Below, in pieces: positions 27,536-37,187 of a DNA stretch of 64,000 nt. Made by a program: the position numbers and the translations under genes. This DNA is from Seonamhaeicola algicola. GTDB taxonomy: Bacteria; Bacteroidota; Bacteroidia; Flavobacteriales; Flavobacteriaceae. The stretch lies in assembly GCF_007997385.1 (NCBI RefSeq), contig NZ_VOSC01000007.1, positions 62,001-126,000 on the forward strand. Direction: 5' to 3'. The notes beneath the pieces were generated by a model, which saw only the letters and a program-made list of their open reading frames with translations, was not told the origin of the DNA and ran no database searches. Position 1 is the first letter of the stretch. Every line of letters begins with the position of its first letter.

Positions 27536-29572
27536 TTAGTTTAATTGAAGTTCTTTAACCATTTTACTAGCTTTTCCTAAATATTGGTTATTTTTTATAG
27601 TAGAAATTCCAACATTTAAGTAACCGTTACTTACTTTCCAAGCAAAATTATTTGGCACCCAATCAACACCAGGTTTCCAATATGCACCACCGTATTCATA
27701 AGCTCCTAAATCTGGCGCCTTTCCTTTATATCCTTTAGTTATTTTTCTAATTTCTAGGCCTCTATCAATTAAAGGCGAATTTTCTAAAGGCATAAAAAGT
27801 GTATGCTTTTCTGTATTAAAAGGAATTTCAGAAAACTGCTTGTTATTACTAAAAATATTGTCTGCTTCTTTTCCTTTAAATTCTTTTTCATCAACTCTGT
27901 AATGCTTTCCGTTTCCAGAATCCCACCAGGGGCGCACATCTGAAATATTGTTATAAAGTATGTTATCTTCTACATTGGTTTGGTAGTTATTACGTTTTGG
28001 GACCCAAGAATTAATTAAAGCCTCATTTGAAGGGCCAACATTCCAAAATGTATTGTTATAAATTTCATTTTTAATGGCATCCCAATTAAAATGTAAGCCT
28101 GCCCATTCTACATCCCAAACTACATTATGATGTACTATGTAACCCGCAGCATTATTATCTAAATAAATACCTGTTGCTTTTTTACCTGCATGGTTATCAT
28201 TGGCATGAGCATTATGAAACCAATTATGGTGTAATTCTATATTTTTAGGTATGCTTTGTCCTGTTACATAAAACAAACCACCATCAGCCCCAGAAATTAA
28301 ACATTTTTGAACATGGTTGTATGCAAACTCACTATTATTACCTGTAACTTTAACACCATCTCTTGCTGAACCGTAAAATGAATTTTGAAGTATTTTGTTT
28401 CTGTTACCATAACTACTAAGTAAACATGCATGAATTCCTATTGTATTAAAGTTTTGAACTATGTTGTTTTTAACAATACAGTCTTCAGTATTTTTACCTA
28501 AAATAATACCATTTACAGAACCATTTTCTAACACGCATTTTTCAATACTATTTTGAAATCCGCTATTAATGAGTACCGCAGCATCACTCACTGCAGCTCC
28601 TTTTAAATTTGTTACTAAACGCTCTGCACCATGTTTTATCATAGCGTTAGATACTTTATTGCCATTACCGTTTATAACAATCATGCCACCAAAAAAATTT
28701 AATCCTTTTAAATGGATGTTGTTTTTGTTTATTGTTACTACGTGTTTTCTATGAGATACTTCTACGGAATGATGGTTAGGGTTTTCACCTTTAGGAGCAT
28801 AAAAATAGAGTGTTTTAGCTACTTTATCATAAAACCATTCATTTGGTGCATCTAAAGCTTCAAGCTTATTCATTAAATAAAAAATACCTCTATGCCCGTT
28901 TTCAAAACGTTGCGGACTATGCGTATTTCCAAAAGGCCATTTCTGTGGTAAAGTTTCAAAAAATATACGGTTTAGGTTTTCATTATAATTTGTTATTGTA
29001 CGCTCCCAACTGCAACCACTATGGGCACCTAAATAGTGAATAATTCCTCCCGTCCAATCAAACTTCGGAATTTCATTATTGCTAATAAATGACATAGACC
29101 AAGTGCCTTTTGTTTTATCTATAAACTTGGCATCTAATGTATATTCATTATCATCAGAATCATTTGGCCACCTTGCAATTTGCATTTTTTTATAATTGAA
29201 ATAAACGTTATTACCATCGCCTAAATTCATAATTACATTTTGCGCTTTGTAAATAGCTCCTTGGTGCTGTTGCCATGTTGTTACTTTTTTTGTTGCCGAA
29301 ATAATAACAATATCATTTTTATAGCTTGTAAACACTATTGGTTTCTTTTTGGTTCCAGAATTTTTTGGTATAATTTCCTCTCTGTAAACACCTTTATGAA
29401 TGTAACAAACATCACCCGCTTTCATAACATTAGCGGCTTGTTGTATGGTTTTAAACGGGTTTTTCTTTGAGCCATTTCCGCTATTTGAACTACTAGCATC
29501 TACATGATAATCTTTAGCAAAAAGTGATACCGAAACCCCTATTACAAAAACAAAATTTATAATTATTTTCAT
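27536..29572 (-). CDS. Secreted right-handed parallel beta-helix protein
   Basis: A 678-residue exported protein (signal ending SLFAKD). It opens with KNPFKTIQQAANVMKAGDV, the start of a DUF1565/right-handed beta-helix fold, and continues through many helix-rung repeats (about 240-540: NSFYGSARDGVKV, NNTFWNVGPSNEALIN). This fold is used by many lyases and glycosidases such as PL6, GH28, GH82 and GH141. I do not recognise a family-specific catalytic set, so no activity is assigned. It lies 6 bp after the sulfatase and 7 bp before GH117, so it probably acts on the same galactan. It could be a novel glycosidase or lyase. Confidence 0.8.
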   Translation of the reverse strand: MKIIINFVFVIGVSVSLFAKDYHVDASSSNSGNGSKKNPFKTIQQAANVMKAGDVCYIHKGVYREEIIPKNSGTKKKPIVFTSYKNDIVIISATKKVTTWQQHQGAIYKAQNVIMNLGDGNNVYFNYKKMQIARWPNDSDDNEYTLDAKFIDKTKGTWSMSFISNNEIPKFDWTGGIIHYLGAHSGCSWERTITNYNENLNRIFFETLPQKWPFGNTHSPQRFENGHRGIFYLMNKLEALDAPNEWFYDKVAKTLYFYAPKGENPNHHSVEVSHRKHVVTINKNNIHLKGLNFFGGMIVINGNGNKVSNAMIKHGAERLVTNLKGAAVSDAAVLINSGFQNSIEKCVLENGSVNGIILGKNTEDCIVKNNIVQNFNTIGIHACLLSSYGNRNKILQNSFYGSARDGVKVTGNNSEFAYNHVQKCLISGADGGLFYVTGQSIPKNIELHHNWFHNAHANDNHAGKKATGIYLDNNAAGYIVHHNVVWDVEWAGLHFNWDAIKNEIYNNTFWNVGPSNEALINSWVPKRNNYQTNVEDNILYNNISDVRPWWDSGNGKHYRVDEKEFKGKEADNIFSNNKQFSEIPFNTEKHTLFMPLENSPLIDRGLEIRKITKGYKGKAPDLGAYEYGGAYWKPGVDWVPNNFAWKVSNGYLNVGISTIKNNQYLGKASKMVKELQLN

Positions 29573-29578
29573 AACTAA

Positions 29579-31420
29579 TTACTTTAATTTCAATTTATAA
29601 TTATGAGCTCTGGGTGCAAAATTACTATGATAAGTTTGTGTGCCATCGCCCCATTTTTTCCAATCTACTTCCACCCTATTATCACCTAGTACAATGTTTA
29701 GCAACTTATCTTTCATAGCTTTTGCTATTTTCTTATATTTTTTATCAAAAGCTACATTGTTAACTTCGGCTGGATCTTTTTTAAAGTCATATAATGCCGG
29801 ATCTAAATCTTCCCAAGAAGCTGTTAAAGCCCAAGCCATATTTTCGCCTTCTTTACGTGTTGGTCTAGTTTTTAATGACAATACATAATCTTTAGTTCTA
29901 ATATAAGCTCTGGCACCTGTAACCGCATGCGATTCTCCAATAATATAATCTCTAACAGGTGCTTGTTTTGATACTACTTTTGCTAAATCTAAACCATCTA
30001 AATAATTAAAAGATTTTGAAGATAAATCTGCTCCTGCTGCACTTAAAGCTGTAGGTGCAATATCAACAAACTCTGTAAACTCTTTAACAATTTTTCCTGC
30101 TGGAAACTTCTTTTTATCTGAAGAGACTACGATAATTGGATTGTGGCTATCCCATTCCCAAGGTGTAAATTTTGAAATTGCCCCGTGTTCGTTTAGTTTC
30201 CATCCGTGGTCACCACATACGTAAATAACCATCCATGGGCGTTTATGTTTTTCACTGTAAGCAACAAAATCTTCAACCGTTTTGCCAACCAACCTATCAC
30301 CATAAGCACAAAATGCATAATAATCTTGAATCATTTTTTGCTTTTCTTCGTCAGTAAAATGGTAAGAAGGTTTGTTACTGGTTATTTTTTTCATTTGTTG
30401 TGACATTGAAGCGAATTCTTCTTCTGAAAAATTTGGAATTTTATATGTATGCTTTTGAAAACGTTCACGGTAATCTGCTGGTGGAAGAACTGGTGTATGT
30501 GGAAAATCAAAACCAACATGTGCAAACACTGGTTTTGAAGGATCTACACCTTGAAATTTCATTGAACCAGCGTTAAATTGTTTGTTTTCATTAACTAAAT
30601 ATTCATTTAAAAAATGTGCATAATACCCATCACGGGTTTTTCCTGCTGGTTGAGAACTTACACCAGATATTATCATTCCATCATAAATTGATGGCGTTTT
30701 TCCTTTTTTATAATGCCTAATTAAATCGTACTTTTTGGCAACTTCTTTGGCTGTATTTTTATATTCTTTACGTTGGTTTGCCAAATCTTTTGAAACATAT
30801 TCAAACTTGCCTTCGGGTGTTACAAAAAAACCTATATTGTTTATATATTCATCTAATGGTTTTCCGTCAATTTCTTTAAAACCACCATAAGAGTAATCTG
30901 TTAAACCTTCATAACCCAAACTTCTAAAATCAATATCTGTTTGATACACATTGTGCTTTTTAGTTTTTCCGTTAGGTGCAAGCCCCTTAAGCCTGTAACC
31001 CAATTTACCTACATGAAAAGTTTGATATCCTAGGGTTGCTAACTGTTCAGGTAATGATGGCTTCATATGCTTTGCGGCATTATTGTGCCATTCAAATTCA
31101 TATACGCCAGACCTAAACGGATAACGCCCTTGATGCATGGTTGCTCTTGATGGTGCACAACCTGTTGCTTGGCAATAAGTGTTTATAAATGTGGTGCCTT
31201 GCGCCGCTAGTTTATCTACTTCAGGAGATTCTATGTACCCTAATTTGCTCATTTCTTGACCATCAATGGCTTTATTAAAGGTTTTTACGGTGTCATACCT
31301 TTGGTCATCAGTTAAAACAAAAAGTATATTGGGTTGCTGCTCTGTTTGCTTTTGAGCAAATACTGCCATATTTAGAAAAAATACGCAGAAAATTGTAAAT
31401 TTAGAATAGTTTAGTTTCAT
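29579..31420 (-). CDS. S1-family sulfatase
   Basis: A 613-residue arylsulfatase-fold enzyme (family S1) with a signal peptide ending AVFAQK. PNILFVLTDDQRYD carries the calcium-binding Asp pair. The formylglycine motif is TGCAPSRATMHQGRYP (Cys-type, C-x-P-S-R), so activation needs formylglycine-generating enzyme, which is not in the window. HGWKLNEHG lies in the second metal/active-site region. It probably removes sulfate esters from algal galactan. The subfamily and sulfate position are not readable by eye. It sits between the beta-helix gene and two GH2 genes in one run. Confidence 0.92.
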   Translation of the reverse strand: MKLNYSKFTIFCVFFLNMAVFAQKQTEQQPNILFVLTDDQRYDTVKTFNKAIDGQEMSKLGYIESPEVDKLAAQGTTFINTYCQATGCAPSRATMHQGRYPFRSGVYEFEWHNNAAKHMKPSLPEQLATLGYQTFHVGKLGYRLKGLAPNGKTKKHNVYQTDIDFRSLGYEGLTDYSYGGFKEIDGKPLDEYINNIGFFVTPEGKFEYVSKDLANQRKEYKNTAKEVAKKYDLIRHYKKGKTPSIYDGMIISGVSSQPAGKTRDGYYAHFLNEYLVNENKQFNAGSMKFQGVDPSKPVFAHVGFDFPHTPVLPPADYRERFQKHTYKIPNFSEEEFASMSQQMKKITSNKPSYHFTDEEKQKMIQDYYAFCAYGDRLVGKTVEDFVAYSEKHKRPWMVIYVCGDHGWKLNEHGAISKFTPWEWDSHNPIIVVSSDKKKFPAGKIVKEFTEFVDIAPTALSAAGADLSSKSFNYLDGLDLAKVVSKQAPVRDYIIGESHAVTGARAYIRTKDYVLSLKTRPTRKEGENMAWALTASWEDLDPALYDFKKDPAEVNNVAFDKKYKKIAKAMKDKLLNIVLGDNRVEVDWKKWGDGTQTYHSNFAPRAHNYKLKLK

Positions 31421-31442
31421 GTTGTTTATTTACTGTTTTTTT

Positions 31443-34274
31443 TTAAAATTCAAAGGTTAAATGAATAACAATAGGCTCATCAGTATTTCCAAAATAGTTT
31501 TTATCACTTCCTTGTGGTCCTGATGAGCTTGCGGGCATAAATTTGGTACCCATTGCTGGTATGTTTTTTAAAAAAGAAATATTACCTTCTGGAAAAACAT
31601 TTACAGCTGCACCTTTACCATATTCCTTAGGTTGATCAGGTGTTAACATGCGTAAAAATATTAAATCGGAGTGGCAATACACGGTAAAACCATTTCTACT
31701 TTTACTATACAACTTCATCCAATTTAAACGAGAAAAGAAACCTTTAAATTCTGGGTATACCCAACCTGATTGTCCTGTTACAGTATTGTTATAATTATTC
31801 TCCCAAACCTGAAATCTTGTCCCCTTCATGCGGTTACGCCATACACGATAGGGGCCATCACCCAACCACTTCATTCCTTTAACATCTTCTTCTGGAAACG
31901 AGAACGTAATACCCATGTAACCTTCTACTATTTTTTGATTTCTTAATTCAACATTTAAATCAAGTAGACCATTTGAATTGACGGTCCATTTAAAGAAATC
32001 TTGCGTCATTTTATTGTTCTCTTTCCAGTCATGGTATTTTTTTCTTTTCTTAAACAATCCAATAATCTCTACTTTATCTTCAAAAGTATTTACCACCACA
32101 TTTTCCAAATTTGTTTTGTTTCCTAATAGCACCGGACCATCTTTTAGATGAATTTGATTGCCTTTTTTGGTAACCATTTTCAACAAACCTGTTTTGTTTG
32201 AGAATTTATATTCAATATCTTTTGCCTTAACTAATATAACATCATTTAGTTTTGTAGTTTGAACACTTGCAGAACTACTAAAATTTAAATAAGTATTGTT
32301 TATTTGTTTAGGTGTTTTAACAGGGTAACTCCATGTAAAAATTTCCATACCATACATATCTTTAGCTGTTAAAAAAAGCGCATCGGCTTGTTGCCAATTT
32401 TCTGGTTTTTTAACTGTAAATGATCCTTTTTCGCCTGGAGCTAAATTTGGTAATTCTACCTTGTTTTCAAATAACACTTTACTGCCAGCTAATGTATTTG
32501 GCCCATTAAAAACCATCCATTTTGCTGTTATTTCGCATGCATTCAAATGGGTAACATGGTAGCGGTTTTCTACATTAAATACGCCAGAAAAACTTGGTTT
32601 TATATATCGTTCTTCTATATAAATTGGCGACCATACTTCTTTTATTGTAAAATAACTTCCTTCTTTTTCGCCGTAAGGCCCCACAATACCGTCTGGAGCA
32701 TGGTTTCCATCTACATCAATAATTCCGTTTTTATCAGTTCTTACCACACCTTCATCTGCAAAATTCCAAAGAAATCCACCTGCAGCTAATGGCATATGCC
32801 ACATTTGTTTCCAATAATCATCTAACCCAGCACCATGCCCGCCATCATATAAACCATGTAAAAATTCTGTAGGGAAATATATTTTGTCTTTTGAAGGAGC
32901 ATCAAACGCAAATTTGTAATAATCTGGGTAGTGCATGGTGTTGGTTTTTTTAAACACATTCCATGGGTGAATAACTTCTCTTTTTTGAATATCCCATTTG
33001 GCATAATCATCATCTAAATTAGTATTCCAACCCGTTTCATTACCATTTGCCCAAAGTAAAATAGAAGGATGATTTACATCACGCACTACGGCTTCTTTTA
33101 TAATTTTTTCACCAACCTTTTCATCTAAATACGGTACGTGCCAAGTACAAACTTCGTTTATAACAAAAAGCCCTAATGAATCGCACACATCAAGAAAATG
33201 AGTATCGGGCGGATAATGAGACATCCGTACAGCATTCATATTCATATCTTTCATCATTTTAACATGCTTTATACTTAACGCTTTTGAAGTGGTTCTGCCT
33301 GATTCTGGATGAAAAGAATGCCTATTAACACCTTTAAATTTTATTTTTTTTCCATTAACATAAATACCATCACTTTCTCTAACTTCTACCGAACGGAAAC
33401 CAATACGCTTTGATAATTTATGTAACGTATTTCCGTTTTTATCTAATAATTTAATGTGAAGGTTATAAAGGTGTGGCGTTTCGGCATGCCATGGTTTTAT
33501 GTTAGATGCTTTGGCTGAAACTAACCATTTTTTATCTTCTTTTTTTGCTGAAGTTTCTAAATTTTGAAGTGTATTACCTTTTAAATTGGTTAAAAATAAC
33601 TGAACTGTTTCTGTTTTATTGGTATTTGTAAAAACTTCGGCTGTTATGGCGCCATTTGCTTGCGCATTTATAGCAACACGCTGTATATTTTTTTTGGGTA
33701 ATACTTCTAAAAAAACCGGACGATAAATACCACCAAAAATCCAAAAATCGGTATTACGCTCTGCAGCATTTATAGAGGCATTACTAGACATTTTATTCAC
33801 TTTAACCTCTAGTAAATTTTCGGTTCCAAATTTTAATAATCTGGTTATGTTGTATTTAAATTCATAAAAGGCTCCTTGGTGTATAGCACCTGCTAATTGT
33901 CCATTTATTTTTACTTCGGCATCTGTCATTACTCCTTCAAAAACAATTTTTATCTCACTTTCATTCCAATTTTTAGGCACAAAAAATTTGTGTTTATATA
34001 AACCGTGCTCGTTAGCATAAGGTTTATTTACTTTATAATCTCGTCCGTAGTTGTAAGCTCCAAAACCCTGTAATTCCCAACAAGATGGCACTTGTATTTT
34101 AGTCCATTTTTTACTTTGCATTCCTTCTGAACAGTAAAAATCCCAAGCAACTGTATTATCTTTATCTGTTCCAGACAGGTATTTAATTAGTGTTTCTGTT
34201 TTTTGTGCTTTAGCATCTATATTAGTTACCAAGTACAGCGTTAAAAAACAAAATAGCATTTTAAAAAGTTTCAT
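31443..34274 (-). CDS. GH2 glycosidase (tandem paralogue A)
   Basis: A 943-residue exported GH2 enzyme (signal ending NIDAKAQ). Domains are a sugar-binding jelly roll (VPSCWELQGFGAYNYG), an Ig-like domain, a TIM barrel and a long C-terminal part of about 320 residues. The acid/base is Glu in LWANGNETGWN and the nucleophile is Glu in YFPTEFLHGLYDGGHGAG. FLWNFADEGVVRTD is characteristic of this GH2 subgroup. It is homologous over its whole length to the next gene upstream at 34352, so the pair arose by duplication. GH2 includes beta-galactosidases and beta-glucuronidases. With uronate isomerase two genes upstream, either is possible; beta-galactosidase fits the cluster best. Confidence 0.88.
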   Translation of the reverse strand: MKLFKMLFCFLTLYLVTNIDAKAQKTETLIKYLSGTDKDNTVAWDFYCSEGMQSKKWTKIQVPSCWELQGFGAYNYGRDYKVNKPYANEHGLYKHKFFVPKNWNESEIKIVFEGVMTDAEVKINGQLAGAIHQGAFYEFKYNITRLLKFGTENLLEVKVNKMSSNASINAAERNTDFWIFGGIYRPVFLEVLPKKNIQRVAINAQANGAITAEVFTNTNKTETVQLFLTNLKGNTLQNLETSAKKEDKKWLVSAKASNIKPWHAETPHLYNLHIKLLDKNGNTLHKLSKRIGFRSVEVRESDGIYVNGKKIKFKGVNRHSFHPESGRTTSKALSIKHVKMMKDMNMNAVRMSHYPPDTHFLDVCDSLGLFVINEVCTWHVPYLDEKVGEKIIKEAVVRDVNHPSILLWANGNETGWNTNLDDDYAKWDIQKREVIHPWNVFKKTNTMHYPDYYKFAFDAPSKDKIYFPTEFLHGLYDGGHGAGLDDYWKQMWHMPLAAGGFLWNFADEGVVRTDKNGIIDVDGNHAPDGIVGPYGEKEGSYFTIKEVWSPIYIEERYIKPSFSGVFNVENRYHVTHLNACEITAKWMVFNGPNTLAGSKVLFENKVELPNLAPGEKGSFTVKKPENWQQADALFLTAKDMYGMEIFTWSYPVKTPKQINNTYLNFSSSASVQTTKLNDVILVKAKDIEYKFSNKTGLLKMVTKKGNQIHLKDGPVLLGNKTNLENVVVNTFEDKVEIIGLFKKRKKYHDWKENNKMTQDFFKWTVNSNGLLDLNVELRNQKIVEGYMGITFSFPEEDVKGMKWLGDGPYRVWRNRMKGTRFQVWENNYNNTVTGQSGWVYPEFKGFFSRLNWMKLYSKSRNGFTVYCHSDLIFLRMLTPDQPKEYGKGAAVNVFPEGNISFLKNIPAMGTKFMPASSSGPQGSDKNYFGNTDEPIVIHLTFEF

Positions 34275-34304
34275 AAATAGTTTAGTTTAAGTTGACTTTT
34301 TTAT

Positions 34305-34332
34305 GAGATACTGAAACTAGTTCAGCATGACA
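34305..34332. repeat. Short palindromic intergenic repeat
   Basis: The 77 bp gap between the two GH2 paralogues holds GAGATACTGAAACTAGTTCAG followed by CATGACA, with CTGAA/TTCAG arms at 34311-34325. From memory this resembles a short intergenic repeat found many times in flavobacterial genomes. Only one copy was noticed here. Confidence 0.4.
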
Positions 34333-34351
34333 CAACAGAAATGTGGCTATG

Positions 34352-37180
34352 TTAAAATTCAAAAGTTAAATCCATAACAATTGGTTCATCATCATTTCCA
34401 AAATAATGCTCAGGATTACCGTGAGGCCCCATACTTTCTGGTTTTTGAAACTTAGTGCCTATAGCAGGAATATTCATTACAAAAGAAATATCGCCTTCAG
34501 GAAATTTAGGATGTGTTTTTCCCTTTTTATTCTGTTTTGGTTCCTGTGGTGTTAACATTCTAAAATAGGTGTGCGGCGTTCTGCAATATACAGTAAACCC
34601 GTTATCATGATTTCCTTTTACCTTAGACCAGTATAAACTTGAAAAGAAACCTTTAAATTCAGGGTAAACAAACTGATCTTTACCAACCTCGCCTGTTACA
34701 GTATTATTATAATTGTTTTCCCAAACTTGAAAACGTGTGCCTTTCATTCTATTTCTCCAAACGCGGTATGGCCCATCTCCTAACCATTTCATGCCAGCAA
34801 CTTCATTTTCGGGAAAGGAAAAAGTAATACCTCTGTAGCCTTTTAAATTTCGGAATCCTTTAAACGCTACTCTTAAATCTAACAAACCGTTAGAATGGAT
34901 GGTCCATTTAATACTATCAGACGCAAACTCTTTTACCGTAGACCAACTTGGAGATTTATCGGTTTTTTCAAAAATGGTAAGTATTTCAACCTTATTATTA
35001 AGTGCGTTTATCTTAACATCTTCAATTTTTGCTTTCTGATTTAAAATGATAGGACCAGTGTTTAAAGGAATAATTTGATTGCCTTTTTTTACCTCTAAAA
35101 GCAAACCTGTTTCTTTAGAAAATTGATACGTTAAATCATTAGTTTCAACTGTAATTTTCTGATTTTCAGTGGTAGATTTAATAGTACCTCCGCCAGAATA
35201 CAAAACCAAAGGTTTGCTAACTTTACTTGGTGAAGAGACAGGGTAAGACCACGTGAAAATTTCTTTTCCGTATGTATCAACCGCAGTTAAATGTAAGGCA
35301 TCTGCCAATTTCCAATGAGATGGTTTTTGAACATAAAACTTTCCTTTTCCTCCAGGATTTAAACTAGGTAAATCTACTTTATGTTCAGAAAGCACTTTTT
35401 GTGAAGTATTGCCTTTTGGCCCTTCAAACGTAATCCATTTAGAGGTCATGGTAATTTGATCTAAATTGGTATAATGGTAACGATTTTCGATTCTGAAAAT
35501 GCCGTTAAAATCTTCGTTTATAAATCTATCTTCTAAATAAATTGGCGACCATATTTCTTTAATGGTGAAATAACTTGCTTCCTTTTCTAAATATGGGCCA
35601 ACTATACCATCATTGGCCTTATTTCCTTGTAAATCAATTTCATTATTTCTATCGGTTCTTTCAACGCCTTCATCGGCAAAATCCCAAAGAAAACCACCTG
35701 CACTTAGTGGTAAATTCCACATTCTTAACCAATAATCTTCAAGTCCTGCCCCGTGTCCGCCGTCATAAACACCATGAAGAAATTCGGTTGGAAATAATAT
35801 TTTTTCCTTAGAATACGAATCATTCACTAATGAGTGATAGTGACTGTAATGAATGGTATTGGTCTTTTTATAAATGCTCCATGGATGAATTACTTCTCTA
35901 TTTTGAATATCCCACTTAGCAAAATCATCATCAACTTCAGGGTTCCAGCCTTGTTCATTTCCATTTCCCCACATGAGTATAGAGGGATGGTTAACATCTC
36001 TTACCACAGTTTCTTTTACAATCTTTCTTGCCACTTTTGTATCTAGCATTGGGTTATGCCATGTACAAATTTCATCCAGAACAAATAGCCCGAGTGAGTC
36101 GCAAACATCTAAAAAATGAACATCGGGCGGATAATGTGACATCCTTACCGCATTCATATTCATATCTTTCATGAGTTGAACGTGTTCAATACTAATATTT
36201 TTAGAGGTTGTTCTTCCTGAAGCCGGATGAAACGCATGCCTGTTAACCCCTTTAAATTTTATTCTTTCGCCATTAACATAAATGCCATCGCCTTCTAAAA
36301 CTTCAACCGTTCTAAAACCTATACGTTCTTCAACTTTATGTAGAATGTTTTCGTTTTTATCTAATAAAGAAAGATGAAGCTTATACAAATTTGGAAATTC
36401 CGGATTCCAAGTTTTTATACCATCTGCTTTTCCACTTACACGCCATTTCTCTTGTTCTTTTTTAACATTAACCTTGATATTTTGAACTTTGTTTCCTTTT
36501 AAATCGAAAAGACTTAGAGAAACTCCGTGTGCGTTTTTTGAATCTATGTATACATCGGTAGTAATTTGTCCATCTGCCCTAGCATCAACAGCTATTCTTT
36601 TTATGTTATCTTTTGGAGAAACACTTAAATACACTGGGCGATAAATACCTCCAAATACCCAAAAATCGGCAGCTCTTTCTGCATGATTTATAGATTTGTT
36701 AGCAGACATTTTATTTACCTTGACTTCTAAAACATTCTCAGTTCCAAATTTTAACAGTTTGGTAATATCGTATTTAAATTCATAGAATGCTCCTTGGTGT
36801 ATTGGTCCTGCTAGTTTACCGTTAAGCTTCACCTGGGCGTCAGTCATTACACCTTCAAAAACGATTCTTACATTTTTGTTTTTCCAAGTTTTTGGCACAT
36901 TAAACTTATGCTTATACAACCCATGTTCTGAGGCCATGTTTAAAGTACCTGTGCCCGAACCGTAGTTGTATGTTCCAAACCCTTTTTGCTCCCAACAAGA
37001 GGGCACACCAATTTTCGTCCATTTTCCACTATTCCTTCCTTCCGAACAGAAGAAATCCCACTCTACTAAATTATCTTTATCTGTTCCGGACAGATAGACA
37101 ATTTCCGTTTCTTTTTGAGCTTCAATTAATTGATGCGATAAAATAATAAGGGTTAATAGAACAAGCTTTAAAATCCTCAT
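34352..37180 (-). CDS. GH2 glycosidase (tandem paralogue B)
   Basis: A 942-residue exported GH2 enzyme (signal near LIILSHQLIEAQK), homologous to the 31443 gene from end to end. The acid/base is Glu in LMWGNGNEQGWN and the nucleophile is Glu in LFPTEFLHGVYDGGHGAG. Long identical stretches near the C-terminus (KWLGDGPYRVWRNRMKGTRF) suggest recent duplication or selection at an extended subsite. It starts 7 bp before the uxaC stop. Compared with the downstream copy there are small insertions (about residues 34-40 and near 850), so the two may differ in linkage or sulfate tolerance. The substrate is inferred from context. Confidence 0.88.
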   Translation of the reverse strand: MRILKLVLLTLIILSHQLIEAQKETEIVYLSGTDKDNLVEWDFFCSEGRNSGKWTKIGVPSCWEQKGFGTYNYGSGTGTLNMASEHGLYKHKFNVPKTWKNKNVRIVFEGVMTDAQVKLNGKLAGPIHQGAFYEFKYDITKLLKFGTENVLEVKVNKMSANKSINHAERAADFWVFGGIYRPVYLSVSPKDNIKRIAVDARADGQITTDVYIDSKNAHGVSLSLFDLKGNKVQNIKVNVKKEQEKWRVSGKADGIKTWNPEFPNLYKLHLSLLDKNENILHKVEERIGFRTVEVLEGDGIYVNGERIKFKGVNRHAFHPASGRTTSKNISIEHVQLMKDMNMNAVRMSHYPPDVHFLDVCDSLGLFVLDEICTWHNPMLDTKVARKIVKETVVRDVNHPSILMWGNGNEQGWNPEVDDDFAKWDIQNREVIHPWSIYKKTNTIHYSHYHSLVNDSYSKEKILFPTEFLHGVYDGGHGAGLEDYWLRMWNLPLSAGGFLWDFADEGVERTDRNNEIDLQGNKANDGIVGPYLEKEASYFTIKEIWSPIYLEDRFINEDFNGIFRIENRYHYTNLDQITMTSKWITFEGPKGNTSQKVLSEHKVDLPSLNPGGKGKFYVQKPSHWKLADALHLTAVDTYGKEIFTWSYPVSSPSKVSKPLVLYSGGGTIKSTTENQKITVETNDLTYQFSKETGLLLEVKKGNQIIPLNTGPIILNQKAKIEDVKINALNNKVEILTIFEKTDKSPSWSTVKEFASDSIKWTIHSNGLLDLRVAFKGFRNLKGYRGITFSFPENEVAGMKWLGDGPYRVWRNRMKGTRFQVWENNYNNTVTGEVGKDQFVYPEFKGFFSSLYWSKVKGNHDNGFTVYCRTPHTYFRMLTPQEPKQNKKGKTHPKFPEGDISFVMNIPAIGTKFQKPESMGPHGNPEHYFGNDDEPIVMDLTFEF

Positions 37181-37187
37181 ATGCGTT

